Origin: Polyangium spumosum
GTDB lineage: Bacteria; Myxococcota_A; Polyangia; Polyangiales; Polyangiaceae
Assembly: GCF_009649845.1 (NCBI RefSeq)
Contig: NZ_WJIE01000003.1
Location: 620,001 to 684,000, forward strand
Direction: 5' to 3'
Length of the DNA: 64,000 nt
The notes beneath the pieces were generated by a model. The model did not search any database. It was not told where the DNA came from and saw nothing but the letters and a program-made list of their open reading frames with translations. This document shows positions 37,330 through 45,552 of this stretch, piece by piece. A program made the position numbers and the translations under genes. The first letter of the stretch is position 1. Each line of letters begins with the position of its first letter.

Positions 37330-37350
37330 GGATCCTCTGCAGCAGGATCC
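37330..37350. promoter_or_regulatory. 21-bp palindrome between the two small-RNA copies
   Basis: GGATCCT-CTGCAGC-AGGATCC, an inverted repeat with 7-bp arms. It lies about 40 bp upstream of the second copy's unique 5' part. It may be a regulator-binding site or a hairpin; there is no protein assignment. Confidence 0.45.
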
Positions 37351-37389
37351 GGACCTGCACGGTTGTTGGCTTGGTGTTGCAAGGTTGCA

Positions 37390-37520
37390 GGCCCGAGGCA
37401 AGCCGTCGGGCCGAACCCCTCGAAATCAGGTCAGGAAGTACCTGGCCCACGGCTTGCTCTATCTCCACGCGAGCGCCTGCTCCGGTCCCCCCCCCCGCCG
37501 TCGAGTAGGCGCTCTTTTTT
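37390..37520 (+). ncRNA. Putative small RNA, copy 2, with terminator-like hairpin
   Basis: The second copy of the repeated element. The 3' ~100 bp (37418-37520) match copy 1, with the same terminator stem (37471-37478 with 37507-37514) and six T. Its 5' part differs. GGCCCG (37390-37395) can pair with CGGGCC (37407-37412), or GCAAGCCGT (37398-37406) with ACGGCTTGC (37449-37457); the two pairings exclude each other. It ends 42 bp before the convergent stop of the membrane-protein gene. Confidence 0.5.
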
Positions 37521-37561
37521 GGCCTTCGCGCCGGGTTTGTGATGAGAATCACGCACACGCG

Positions 37562-38050
37562 CTAACGCGGATCGCCGAGCACGAGCCCCGCGATCGCCAC
37601 GCGCGAGCGAGGCAGGACCTCCACCACGATCGGCTCGCCGCCGCGGCAGAGGTCGAAGAATCGGCCACGCGTCACGAACCGCTCGCCACCGAGGGTGACG
37701 TACGTGATGGTCTCGCCATAGGCGTTGCCTTCGCTCGAGATCCGCTCGAGCTTGCCCGTGATACGCCGCTTCTCGCCGGCCCTGAGATCCGCGACCATCA
37801 GCGATACGAGCCGGTAGCCGAAATACCAGACGAGCAGGCCGATCGCGACCGTGACGGCGATCACGAGGCCGAAGTAGGCGGGCGCCTTCGAGCGCCTCGC
37901 GAGGCCGGCGAAGATCCATTGCAGGTCGAAGAGGAGGGTGACGAGCCCGGCGATGAGCGCGAATCGATGCGCCACGGAGCGGCGGCTCGTGATCTGGGTC
38001 GAGACGAGGGCGCGGTCCTCCTCGGTGAGAGGAACCTTTTCGTCCGTCAT
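37562..38050 (-). CDS. Membrane protein with two transmembrane helices and cytoplasmic beta domain
   Basis: A 162-residue protein. Residues 1-25 are polar; two hydrophobic helices follow (FALIAGLVTLLFDLQWIFAG and, after a short loop, YFGLVIAVTVAIGLLVWYFG). The last ~75 residues form a soluble beta-rich domain (KRRITGKLERISSEGNAYG, then GGERFVTRGRFFDLCRGGEP). It is probably cytoplasmic on the inner membrane. The family is not recognised. A 63-bp gap separates it from the upstream endopeptidase gene on the same strand, so the two may share a transcript. Confidence 0.65.
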   Translation of the reverse strand: MTDEKVPLTEEDRALVSTQITSRRSVAHRFALIAGLVTLLFDLQWIFAGLARRSKAPAYFGLVIAVTVAIGLLVWYFGYRLVSLMVADLRAGEKRRITGKLERISSEGNAYGETITYVTLGGERFVTRGRFFDLCRGGEPIVVEVLPRSRVAIAGLVLGDPR

Positions 38051-38113
38051 GAAGAGAGGATCGCAGAGGCGCGGCCGGAAGAAAAGACCCGCCGCGCCCC
38101 TGCGAGGGGGACA

Positions 38114-39541
38114 TCACTCGGCGGCGCGCGGCGGCCAGGCCATGTCGAAGGAATCGACGGCCTCACCCGGCGCCACCATCGTCTGGAAGGGCGCGGGCGC
38201 CGAGAGCGCCTGGGACTCGCCCCTCACGTTGTTCCCGCTCGAGCGCCATTGCAGGCTGAGGTGGATGTGGTGGTGGTGGTAAGGCCACCCCGAGCCGTAG
38301 GCCATGTGGCTCGAGAACGAGCTGAGCTCCGACTGGCTGATCTTCCGGCGATCCCCCGACGGCAGGCTCGCGAGCTGTTGCGCCGCCGAACGGAGCAGGG
38401 GCGCGAGGACCGTATCCACGCCGATGACGCGCGTCCGCGGCGAGGCGAAGAGCTTGGCCATGAAGAACGCCTGCCGCGGCAGGTCGACGACGTGCTTCTG
38501 CGTCGCCGCGGAGGTGCAGTATCCGTCGCCGTGGGTCGCGCCGTCGTTGCAGACGATCTCCGCGTCGTTCGCCCCGTCGGTCTGGAAGTACGAGATGTCG
38601 ATGTTGCCGCCCTGATCGTGCGTGCTCTGGGGATGACGCGGGTCGCCGACGTCATAACCGGGCGTGACGCCGTCCATCTGGCAGATGTCGATCAGCGAGA
38701 GCGGCTTCGTGCCCGGGAACGCCTTGCGCGTCTCGGCGAGGGCGTGGCGCACGAGCATGACGAGCTCGCGCCGGGCGAAACGGTAATTGGAGTACGAAGC
38801 GAAATCGTACCCGTCCCCGACGACCGGGTCGGAGGGATCCGGGAACGGGAACGGGATCAGGCCGCTGCCGCCGCTGCCGCGCCCCTCGCAATCGGCGAAG
38901 GAAAAACCGGCGCCCGTGCAGGTCTGGCCGTCCTTGTAGGCAACCTGATGGACGTTCAGGCTGTAGGTGTTCTGCGCGCCCGCGTGCCCGAGGACGCGGA
39001 CGTAATACACCGACCCGCCCCGCTCGGAGTAGAAGCCATAATATTCGGTGTTCGTCTCCTGGCCGCGATACGCGTAGGGGTACTCGGCGCCGTTCCGCGA
39101 GCCGAGGAGGTTGCCCTGCCCATCGTAGGCCACGAGGTCCAGATCCCCGGCGGCGTGATTGAACTCGATGCCGACGCGGGTGATCGTCCGCGCGGGCACG
39201 ACGACGCGGTACCAGTCTTCATCCCCCTTGGTGATGGAGAGGTTCTGCGTGGCGCCGAGCGGCATGTTCGTGGCGCTCTGGCGGACGTCGTTCGGCTCGT
39301 AATCCCCGCTGCCGGCCCACGCGGAGCCCGGCGCCTCGGGCAGGACCCCTTCGGCGACGAGCATCTCGTCCGTCGCCTCGGCGGGCTCGGACTCGTCGAG
39401 CTCGGCGGCGGGCTCGCCCTCGGGCACCTCGGTCGCCGCCGCGCCGAGGGTGTTCTCCTCGTCCAGTTCTCCCTGACAACCCTGCGCCACGGCGGCGAGG
39501 GCCATGACGACGAAGTAAGACCATTCACGGCGTACAATCAT
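38114..39541 (-). CDS. Secreted murein endopeptidase-like protein (LAS/M74-type) with PPC domain
   Basis: A 475-residue exported protein. ATG 39541 opens MIVRREWSYFVVMALAAVAQGC, with a lipobox-like AQGC. After an acidic, Pro/Glu-rich stretch, residues ~75-190 form a bacterial pre-peptidase (PPC-like) beta-sandwich (DEDWYRVVVPARTITRVGIE). The C-terminal ~250 residues hold metal-ligand motifs of penicillin-insensitive murein endopeptidases: THDQGGNIDISYF and YHHHHIHLSL. This enzyme would cleave peptidoglycan cross-links outside the cell, useful in wall turnover or predation. An ATG at 39550 is 9 bp further upstream. It is preceded by a 12-bp inverted repeat. Confidence 0.75.
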   Translation of the reverse strand: MIVRREWSYFVVMALAAVAQGCQGELDEENTLGAAATEVPEGEPAAELDESEPAEATDEMLVAEGVLPEAPGSAWAGSGDYEPNDVRQSATNMPLGATQNLSITKGDEDWYRVVVPARTITRVGIEFNHAAGDLDLVAYDGQGNLLGSRNGAEYPYAYRGQETNTEYYGFYSERGGSVYYVRVLGHAGAQNTYSLNVHQVAYKDGQTCTGAGFSFADCEGRGSGGSGLIPFPFPDPSDPVVGDGYDFASYSNYRFARRELVMLVRHALAETRKAFPGTKPLSLIDICQMDGVTPGYDVGDPRHPQSTHDQGGNIDISYFQTDGANDAEIVCNDGATHGDGYCTSAATQKHVVDLPRQAFFMAKLFASPRTRVIGVDTVLAPLLRSAAQQLASLPSGDRRKISQSELSSFSSHMAYGSGWPYHHHHIHLSLQWRSSGNNVRGESQALSAPAPFQTMVAPGEAVDSFDMAWPPRAAE

Positions 39542-39587
39542 TTTTCTCATCCACCCGGTTGAAGTTCCCCCCCGGGATGGAACCGAA

Positions 39588-39626
39588 CCTGATTCGAGCG
39601 TCCGGCCCGATCAAGCTCGAATCAGG
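39588..39626. promoter_or_regulatory. 12-bp perfect inverted repeat
   Basis: CCTGATTCGAGC (39588-39599) and GCTCGAATCAGG (39615-39626), with a 15-nt loop. It lies between the stop of the propeller gene (39717) and the start of the endopeptidase gene (39541), both minus strand. No T-tract follows, so it is more likely an operator or attenuator than an intrinsic terminator. Confidence 0.55.
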
Positions 39627-39716
39627 GTTTGCCCGCGAATAAATGGGAGCATTGGGCGACTTTCCGGCCTCGGGCGCGGAGAAATGCCTCTCGATCGGGC
39701 AAGAAGGTCGGCGGCG

Positions 39717-41060
39717 CTACCGGCGTTCGCCGATCCCCCAGAGGCTCCAGCCGTCACGGAGATAAATGCGCCCCTCGCCGACCGTGATGGCGGGCTCGTT
39801 GAGCACGCGGTCGAGGACACGAGGGCGGAAGGCGCGGCAGGGCGCCGGCAAGGTCCAGCGCCAGAGGCGCGTGAATGGCTCCTCGAGGCGCTCGACGAAG
39901 AGGGCCTCGGGGCTCGACCAGGCAATGGCGTGCTCGTCCACCGCGACGATCGACGGCATGTCGGTCGACCAGAGCTCGAACGAGAGGCGCCCGCTCCAGG
40001 GGTCGAACGGCGAGCCGGGCCAGCCCCCGCCGAGCGACGAGGCGCCCCGCGGCTCGCCCGTCGCGGCGTCGAAGCGGTGGAGCTTCGCCTCCGTGCCCTC
40101 GACGCCGACGACCACGAGCACGCCGCCGCCGGGACCGCCCACCGACACGACGTCCCCCGGCACCTGCGCCTCCCAGCGGAGCAGCCCCGTCGCGGCGTCG
40201 AGGGCCGCGATACGCGAGGGCGCGCGGACGGGCCGCTGCTGGAGCAAGCTGCGCATGAGGGTATCGAGGGCCTCTCCCATGAGCGCCGGCTCCTCGGCGA
40301 GGGCCTCGAGCAGCTCCTCGTCGCAGGCCATCTTGCGCGCGGCGTCCTCGGCCACGCGGCCCGACCGATCGAGCAGGAAAAACAGGCCCCCGCCGGCCCC
40401 GGCGACCGTGCGGCTGCGGGCGCCGAGCGACCAGAGGACCTCGCCGTTCTCGACGGAGCGGGCGACGAGCGTGCCCCGATCGTCCGTCCCGCGCACGGGC
40501 GCGGTCACGCCGAGGACGACGTCCGCGGTGGTGGCGAGCATGGCCTCCTCGCTGCCCCAGGAGAGGCCACGCGCGAAGGAGCGGCATTCGGTCCGGTAAA
40601 ACCGCACCTGGCGATAGAGCCAGGAGACCAGGTACCGGTCACCGGGGGCGCGGGCGAGGGGCATCAGGAAGAGCTTGCAGCTCACGTCGCCGGCCACGAT
40701 GCGCATGTCGTTTCCGCGCGCCTGCTCCTCGGACCCAGGCGAATCGACGAGCCCGATCGCGCCCGCGGGGCTCACGTCGTAGACCCGGAGCGACGCGCCT
40801 TTCTGGTACACGGGCACGAGCGCGCGCCCGTCGCCCCAGGGCATGGGCAGCCCCGTGTAGGCGTCGGGGGCCTCGAGCGGCACCTGGAGGGTATAAATCG
40901 TGCGCCCGGTGGCGCCGTCGACGCATACGGCGGAGGCGTCGTCGCCCGCGAGCAGGACGCCCTGCTCGCCGAGGACGGGCCGCTCGAGGAAACCCGACCA
41001 GGGGCGCGGGGCCTGGCTCGAAAAGAGGAGCTCGGGCTCGGTGAGGGGCAATCGGGGCAT
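39717..41060 (-). CDS. PQQ-like beta-propeller protein
   Basis: A 447-residue protein without a signal peptide or transmembrane segment. It has repeated blade-like strands with the pattern AxDAxTGxxxW (for example IAALDAATGLLRWEAQVPGD, and VCVDGATGRTIYTLQVPL near the N-terminus), as in PQQ-binding-like propellers. Residues 230-270 form a helical insertion. It probably stays in the cytoplasm and may act as a scaffold or sensor. Its stop lies 176 bp upstream of the endopeptidase gene, and its start is 49 bp after the radC stop. No enzyme activity can be assigned. Confidence 0.7.
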   Translation of the reverse strand: MPRLPLTEPELLFSSQAPRPWSGFLERPVLGEQGVLLAGDDASAVCVDGATGRTIYTLQVPLEAPDAYTGLPMPWGDGRALVPVYQKGASLRVYDVSPAGAIGLVDSPGSEEQARGNDMRIVAGDVSCKLFLMPLARAPGDRYLVSWLYRQVRFYRTECRSFARGLSWGSEEAMLATTADVVLGVTAPVRGTDDRGTLVARSVENGEVLWSLGARSRTVAGAGGGLFFLLDRSGRVAEDAARKMACDEELLEALAEEPALMGEALDTLMRSLLQQRPVRAPSRIAALDAATGLLRWEAQVPGDVVSVGGPGGGVLVVVGVEGTEAKLHRFDAATGEPRGASSLGGGWPGSPFDPWSGRLSFELWSTDMPSIVAVDEHAIAWSSPEALFVERLEEPFTRLWRWTLPAPCRAFRPRVLDRVLNEPAITVGEGRIYLRDGWSLWGIGERR

Positions 41061-41109
41061 GATCCATCTCCGGGCGGCGTGGACCGCTCCGCGGGCGAGT
41101 GTCCGACGA

Positions 41110-41838
41110 TCACGGGGCGGCGGGCAAGAGACCGAGGTCGAGCAGCGACACGTACCGGCCCGAGCTCGAGATGATCACGTGGTCGACGAGGGGCACGCCC
41201 ACGAGGCGGCCGGCGTCCTGGACCTTGCGGGTCATGGAAAGATCGGCGTCGGAGGGGTCGGGGTCGCCGCTCGGGTGGTTGTGGACGAGGAGGATGGCGG
41301 TCGCCCCGTCCTGGAGGGCGACGCGCAGGACGTCCCGGGAGGTGACGTGCAGGCCGTGGACGCCGCCCTGGGCCACGCGTCGGGCGCTGCGCAGGCCGTT
41401 GCGGCCGTCGAGCGAGACGACCCAGAGCTCCTCGGCCTCCCGGTGGGAGAGGCGGGCCGTGAACCAGGCGGCGACGGCGGCGGAGGAGAAGACCCCGGGC
41501 CGGGGCCGGACCGAGCGGATGAGCGAGCGCCTGCCGATCTCCAGCCCGGCGAGCAGGCGCAGCGCCTTGGCCGTGCCGACGCCGGGGATGGCGGCGATCT
41601 CCCGCGGCCCGAGCCGGCCGATGCCCTCGAGCCCGCCGAGCCGATCGAGCAGGTCGTTGGCGAGCCTCACGACGGGGCAGCCGACGAGCCCGGTGCCGAG
41701 GACGATGGCGAGCAGATCGGCGTCCGAGAGCATCAGGACGCCCTCTTCGAGCGCGCGCTCCCGCGGGCCGGGAGGCCCGGGCGGCGGGCTCTCGGGTGCG
41801 TTTTCGTTGGCCGGCGCGGCTTTCGGGATCGCTTGCAT
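41110..41838 (-). CDS. radC: RadC-family JAB/MPN protein
   Basis: A 242-residue RadC protein. It has an N-terminal helix-hairpin-helix-like part (GIGRLGPREIAAIPGVGTAK) and a C-terminal MPN+ domain with the zinc motif HNHPSGDPDPSDAD. The start is ATG 41838. RadC proteins were named for DNA repair, but that role is not firmly shown and they are often linked to mobile elements. Here the gene is in a plain chromosomal setting. It ends 49 bp before the propeller gene. The first ~35 residues are Pro-rich and possibly disordered. Confidence 0.88.
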   Translation of the reverse strand: MQAIPKAAPANENAPESPPPGPPGPRERALEEGVLMLSDADLLAIVLGTGLVGCPVVRLANDLLDRLGGLEGIGRLGPREIAAIPGVGTAKALRLLAGLEIGRRSLIRSVRPRPGVFSSAAVAAWFTARLSHREAEELWVVSLDGRNGLRSARRVAQGGVHGLHVTSRDVLRVALQDGATAILLVHNHPSGDPDPSDADLSMTRKVQDAGRLVGVPLVDHVIISSSGRYVSLLDLGLLPAAP

Positions 41839-41939
41839 GCCCGCGGGCGCGAGCAGGATCCGGGCCGGGTGGAGTTCAGGACGATCGAGGTACCTGGCCG
41901 TGGCGGAGCGGGAGAACCACCTGGCGGGCGCCAGCTCGG

Positions 41940-42374
41940 CTAGGGCGCGTCGAGGATGCGGCGTCTTTCGGCGATCCAGGCGCGGCCTTCGGCCTCGGTC
42001 GTGAAGAAGCGGGTGGGGTTGTCGCTGGCGCCGTGCAGGAGGGCGACGGCGCGCGCGACGAGGCCCGCGAGGATCCGCAGGTGCGCGGAGGCGCCGATGA
42101 CGGCGGTCCCGCGGAAGGCGAGGTCCTTGCCCGCCTCGGCCGAGGCTGTGCGCGCTTCCCGCGTGATCTGTCCGATGCTCGACATGTCGACGAGGAGGAA
42201 GACGCGGGGTTTTCCGAGGGCGAAGCGCCGCGATTCGTTGCTGAGGGCCCGTGCCGCCGGGCCGTCGAGGTCACCGATGTAGCGGACGTACCCGAGGTCC
42301 GGCGGCTCCCAGCGAAAGAGATGCGTGCCGATCCAGATCTCCGAGGGACGCTCCACGGGGGGATCGTAGGCCAT
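41940..42374 (-). CDS. STAS-like (SpoIIAA-like) protein
   Basis: A 144-residue soluble protein starting at ATG 42374 (MAYDPPVERPSEIWIGTHLF). It has the alternating strand/helix pattern of SpoIIAA-like single-domain proteins (LGYVRYIGDLDGPAARALS, then VFLLVDMSSIGQITREARTA), and ends with ERRRILDAP. A second protein of the same general type lies at 50856-51269. STAS domains bind nucleotides or partner switches. There is no kinase or sigma-factor gene directly beside it. Its function is unknown. Confidence 0.6.
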   Translation of the reverse strand: MAYDPPVERPSEIWIGTHLFRWEPPDLGYVRYIGDLDGPAARALSNESRRFALGKPRVFLLVDMSSIGQITREARTASAEAGKDLAFRGTAVIGASAHLRILAGLVARAVALLHGASDNPTRFFTTEAEGRAWIAERRRILDAP

Positions 42375-42480
42375 GAAGAGGGCGCAACGAGCGAATTTCA
42401 ACGGCAGGATTCAGCGTCCCGCCACACGCACGTGGCCGACAGTCAATGCAATGGCGATCGTGGAGGGAATGTGGAGGGGA

Positions 42481-43251
42481 TCAGGTCACGGGGGAGCCGG
42501 GAGAAGCCGGCTCCGGGGTGGGGGTGCTTTTTTGGTTCTTCGCCGGCCGGTCTCTCCACTGCGCGAGCGGCGCGAGCAACCTCTCTGCGAGGGCCGCGGT
42601 CTGTGGCTCGCCCTCGCGCACGTGTGCCGCCACGCGCAGCACGTAGCTCCGGAGGGCGTCGAGCGCCTCGCCCTGGGCCTTGCGCACGCCGGGCGGCTCG
42701 GGCGTGGGCCTGGGCTTCGTGATCCCGAGCGCCTCGCCATAGGCCGTGTGCGCGAAGGCGAGCTCGTCGAGGAAGGGTTTGCCGCCGAGGTTCTCGATGA
42801 CGACGTCGAACCCTTTTTCCGTGAGGAGGCGCATCCGCGTCTCGGCCTCTTGCCATTCGTCGGCGGCGCGAAGCCGCAGGAAAGCGAGGCCCTGCCCGAA
42901 GAGGGCGTCGTACACCTTCGCCGCCTCGGCGGCCTCGGGATGCCGCTCGGGGGGCAAGCGCTTGAAGGAGAGCAGCCAATCCGAGAGCGCGCCGAATGCA
43001 TTGTCCTCGACCCGATCGGCGACGCCGACGACCGGAGGCGCTTCGCCCTCGGCGAGCACACGCTTGCCGAGCTCGACCTGGAGGGTCTCGCGTGAGGCGG
43101 CGAGGGTGTTGCGATCGGCGGCGATGGTGGAGGGGAGCATCAGCTCCCGGGAGGCGGTCTCGAGGAGCTCGGCGAGGAGCCGAGCCGTGGAGACGGCGGT
43201 CATACGAGGCAAGGAGACGAGCTGGTTGGGCGAGAACGAGCGAGACGACAT
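42481..43251 (-). CDS. Helical protein of unknown function
   Basis: A 256-residue Ala/Leu/Glu/Arg-rich protein that is mostly helical. The start is ATG 43251 (MSSRSFSPNQLVSLPRMTAV). No transmembrane segment or recognised domain is present; the C-terminal ~40 residues are Pro/Thr/Lys-rich and disordered. Phrases such as EWQEAETRMRLLTEKGFDVV and FDVVIENLGGKPFLDELAF suggest a helical bundle. It is followed on the other side by a 43-bp tandem array and then the Septu genes. It is not part of the standard Septu system, so its link to defence is unproven. Confidence 0.55.
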   Translation of the reverse strand: MSSRSFSPNQLVSLPRMTAVSTARLLAELLETASRELMLPSTIAADRNTLAASRETLQVELGKRVLAEGEAPPVVGVADRVEDNAFGALSDWLLSFKRLPPERHPEAAEAAKVYDALFGQGLAFLRLRAADEWQEAETRMRLLTEKGFDVVIENLGGKPFLDELAFAHTAYGEALGITKPRPTPEPPGVRKAQGEALDALRSYVLRVAAHVREGEPQTAALAERLLAPLAQWRDRPAKNQKSTPTPEPASPGSPVT

Positions 43252-43325
43252 GTGGACTCCTCCTCCCAGGCCGAGCCGGGGGACGCGTGGGGTGAAGCGG
43301 TAGGTCGGACGGCCGCCGGGCGGCG

Positions 43326-43540
43326 GTAGTCACGACGGAAACGTGCGTGGGAGGTGGAGAGGTGCTCGGCGTCGAGGGGTCGGTCGTGGGAGGGAGGAGC
43401 GGAGGTGCAAGGTGTTGAGGTTCCGGTCGTGGAGGGGAGGACCGGAGGGGCAACGTGTTGAGGTTTCGGTCGTGGAGGGGAGGACCGGAAGTGATACGCG
43501 TTGAGGTTCGGGGCGGGGGGAGGACGGCGGGGGGTCGTGC
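43326..43540. repeat. 43-bp-period tandem array (array 3), beside the Septu genes
   Basis: Units start at 43369, 43412, 43455 and 43498 (exactly 43 bp apart), with a diverged one at 43326. The two best units are GTGTTGAGGTTCCGGTCGTG and GTGTTGAGGTTTCGGTCGTG, each followed by GAGGGGAGGACCGGA. In the 43412 unit CCGGTC (43423-43428) pairs with GACCGG (43440-43445); in the next, CGGTC pairs with GACCG. The array ends 2 bp before the ptuB stop. It is G-rich on the plus strand. Same period as the arrays at 7009 and 26793. Confidence 0.8.
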
Positions 43541-43542
43541 CC

Positions 43543-44193
43543 CTACGAGTTGCCGTACCGCTTGCGCGTCCAGAGCTGGAGGACGCTTCGGGCTGGCTCC
43601 TCCAGTGCGTCGGAGAGCGCTCGAACCGCCGACAGCGGGAACTCTCCCTTGTGTTTCGCGCGGAGCTTGTCGTGGGCCCTCTTGAGCCAGGCCTTGCGCT
43701 CGCTCACGAGGATCGGGTGGTTCAACCCGAGGCGCTTGTCGATGTCCTCCTGGAACCGTGGTTCCGTCGACTCCAGGCGACCGTCGGAGCCGCAGCGCAG
43801 GGTCGCGACATGTGACTTGTCCAGGGGGTTCAAGGAGATGGCGTCTTCCCCCTTGCGGGTATCACACGTCTGATCGTTCTTCGGAGAGCCCTCGCCTCCG
43901 AGGCAGGCGCCGAGCAGGTTGGTCCACGCGAGCTGGAGCGCTGGGAAGTGTCGCTGCGAGCGCCAGTGTTCGACCTTCATCTGGGCGACCGGCGACGCGT
44001 CCGGGTCCGTTCGGTGAGGGCGGACCTTGAAACCACGCATGCAGTAGCAGCAGAGCGCGTCCTGATCGCGGATCAGCGCCTCGCGAATCTCGACTTTGAC
44101 GGGTGTGAAGTCCTTCCCGTCGTAGATGGCGCCCGGCACGGCGCGATAGTTTCGCAATGCCGAGGGCTCAGGCCCCTTCGTGATCACCCGCAT
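43543..44193 (-). CDS. ptuB: Septu system HNH endonuclease PtuB
   Basis: A 216-residue HNH-type nuclease. The start is ATG 44193 (MRVITKGPEPSALRNYRAV). The zinc/HNH region has CCYCMRG, KVEHWRSQ, and the phrase NLLGACLGGEGSPKNDQTC. This is the small nuclease partner of the PtuA ATPase in the Septu anti-phage system. PtuA and PtuB form a complex that attacks nucleic acid upon infection. Its start overlaps the end of ptuA by 26 bp, so translation is coupled. A 43-bp tandem array begins just after its stop. Confidence 0.85.
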   Translation of the reverse strand: MRVITKGPEPSALRNYRAVPGAIYDGKDFTPVKVEIREALIRDQDALCCYCMRGFKVRPHRTDPDASPVAQMKVEHWRSQRHFPALQLAWTNLLGACLGGEGSPKNDQTCDTRKGEDAISLNPLDKSHVATLRCGSDGRLESTEPRFQEDIDKRLGLNHPILVSERKAWLKRAHDKLRAKHKGEFPLSAVRALSDALEEPARSVLQLWTRKRYGNS

Positions 44194-45541
44194 CGATGCG
44201 CTCCACCACGTCGAGGATGCCCCGCAGCCTGCTGACCTCGGGATCACGCTCGGTCAATCTCTCGGCGAGCGCATCGAGCCGCTTCCGCGCCTCGGCGTCG
44301 TTGCCGTCGTCGATCAAATGCGCGATGGCTTCGAGTTCGGCGACGGTCTCTTTCGGGTGAGGCGACACGCCGAGGACTTCGAAGAGGATCGAGTTTGAAT
44401 CACGGCCCTCGGTCGGGGCAGCGGGGTGGTAGGCCTGGGAGTCGTCGAGGACGATGACGGATTCGGTAGGTACTTCGCTGAGGACCTGGGGCGAGTGCGT
44501 CGTGATGATGAACTGGACCTTGGGGAAGGCGCGGCGCAGGTCGGGGATGACGCGGCGTTGCCAGGCGGGGTGGAGGTGCAGCTCGATCTCGTCGATGAGC
44601 ACGATACCCGGCGTCTGTTCGGCGGCGTCCGCGCCGAGGTGGGGATTGAGCGTCGCCGCGCGGAAGGCCATGTCCGCGACCATGCCGAGGAGGTTCTTCT
44701 GCCCAGCGCTGAGCTGGGCGAATGCGAGGAAAAGGCCGGTCGTGGTGGAGCGGGCCGCGAGGTCGTCGAGACGGGCGTCGTAACGAACGAGATCGAACCC
44801 ATCAAGGCACGCGAGGATGGCACGTCGGCTGGCTTCGAGGACCGGCGGTGTACGGCCGTCCTGGAGTGCGAGCAGCTCCATGCGCCGGAACCACGAACGC
44901 ACGCTCGATAGATCCGTGGTGGGCTCGAGGCAACCTGCGTAACCTGCAAGGCGGGATAGATCGTCGCGCTTGGCGGATGGCTCTTGTCCGCTCCGCCAGG
45001 TGCGATCGGTGCCGTAATAGGCGACCAGCGGCAGCGTGACATCGAGGCCGTTTTGCACGGCTTCGCGCATCACCGTGGCAGAATCGACCAGGGATGAATC
45101 GACCTTCCATCCTACGGAACCCGGCGGTGTTCTCTCGACGCCGGATCCGAAGAGCTCACCAGACAGCCGCAGCTCCGCCTGGATGCGCGCGGGAAACTGG
45201 GGCTCGAACGTCGTGATCCCCGCCTTGTCGATCCGCGCCACGCGGACATCGGATGGAGATAGCGACCATCCCAAGGGCGCCGAGCCCACAATCGCTGAAC
45301 CAACGATCGCCGACCCCATGACGAAGCCCCTTTCGTCATGAGACAGGTTCACCAGCCATCCGGCGAGCGCCGTCGCAATGGCATCCAGAAGGGTCGTCTT
45401 GCCGGCCCCATTCTTCCCGATCAGCACAGCCAGTCCGGCCTGGAACGACAAGGACGTCCGCTCGAAACACCGGAAGTTCTCGACGGCGAGTCGTTCGATA
45501 CGAACCGTCGTATCGTGATGCTGGGCCTCGGGTGTCTGCAC
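44168..45541 (-). CDS. ptuA: Septu system ATPase PtuA
   Basis: A 457-residue SMC/ABC-like ATPase. GTG 45541 is preceded by a GGAGGGG ribosome site and is 11 bp from the cinA-like stop; a much longer in-frame reading is a shadow. The Walker A is IGKNGAGKTTLLDAIATAL, the signature motif LSAGQKN, Walker B IVLIDEIELHLHPAW, and the H-loop IITTHSPQVLSEVP. These match PtuA, the ATPase of Septu. A short tandem repeat GSAIVGSAIVGSA occurs near residue 65. It pairs with the overlapping ptuB. It lacks the extra retron parts seen in retron-linked PtuAB. Confidence 0.88.
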   Translation of the reverse strand: MQTPEAQHHDTTVRIERLAVENFRCFERTSLSFQAGLAVLIGKNGAGKTTLLDAIATALAGWLVNLSHDERGFVMGSAIVGSAIVGSAPLGWSLSPSDVRVARIDKAGITTFEPQFPARIQAELRLSGELFGSGVERTPPGSVGWKVDSSLVDSATVMREAVQNGLDVTLPLVAYYGTDRTWRSGQEPSAKRDDLSRLAGYAGCLEPTTDLSSVRSWFRRMELLALQDGRTPPVLEASRRAILACLDGFDLVRYDARLDDLAARSTTTGLFLAFAQLSAGQKNLLGMVADMAFRAATLNPHLGADAAEQTPGIVLIDEIELHLHPAWQRRVIPDLRRAFPKVQFIITTHSPQVLSEVPTESVIVLDDSQAYHPAAPTEGRDSNSILFEVLGVSPHPKETVAELEAIAHLIDDGNDAEARKRLDALAERLTERDPEVSRLRGILDVVERIDAGDHEGA

Positions 45542-45552
45542 GCCCCCCTCCC

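Noticed and set aside
43543-45541. Retron-linked PtuAB
   Set aside because: No reverse transcriptase (YxDD) or msr-msd-like sequence lies beside the two genes.
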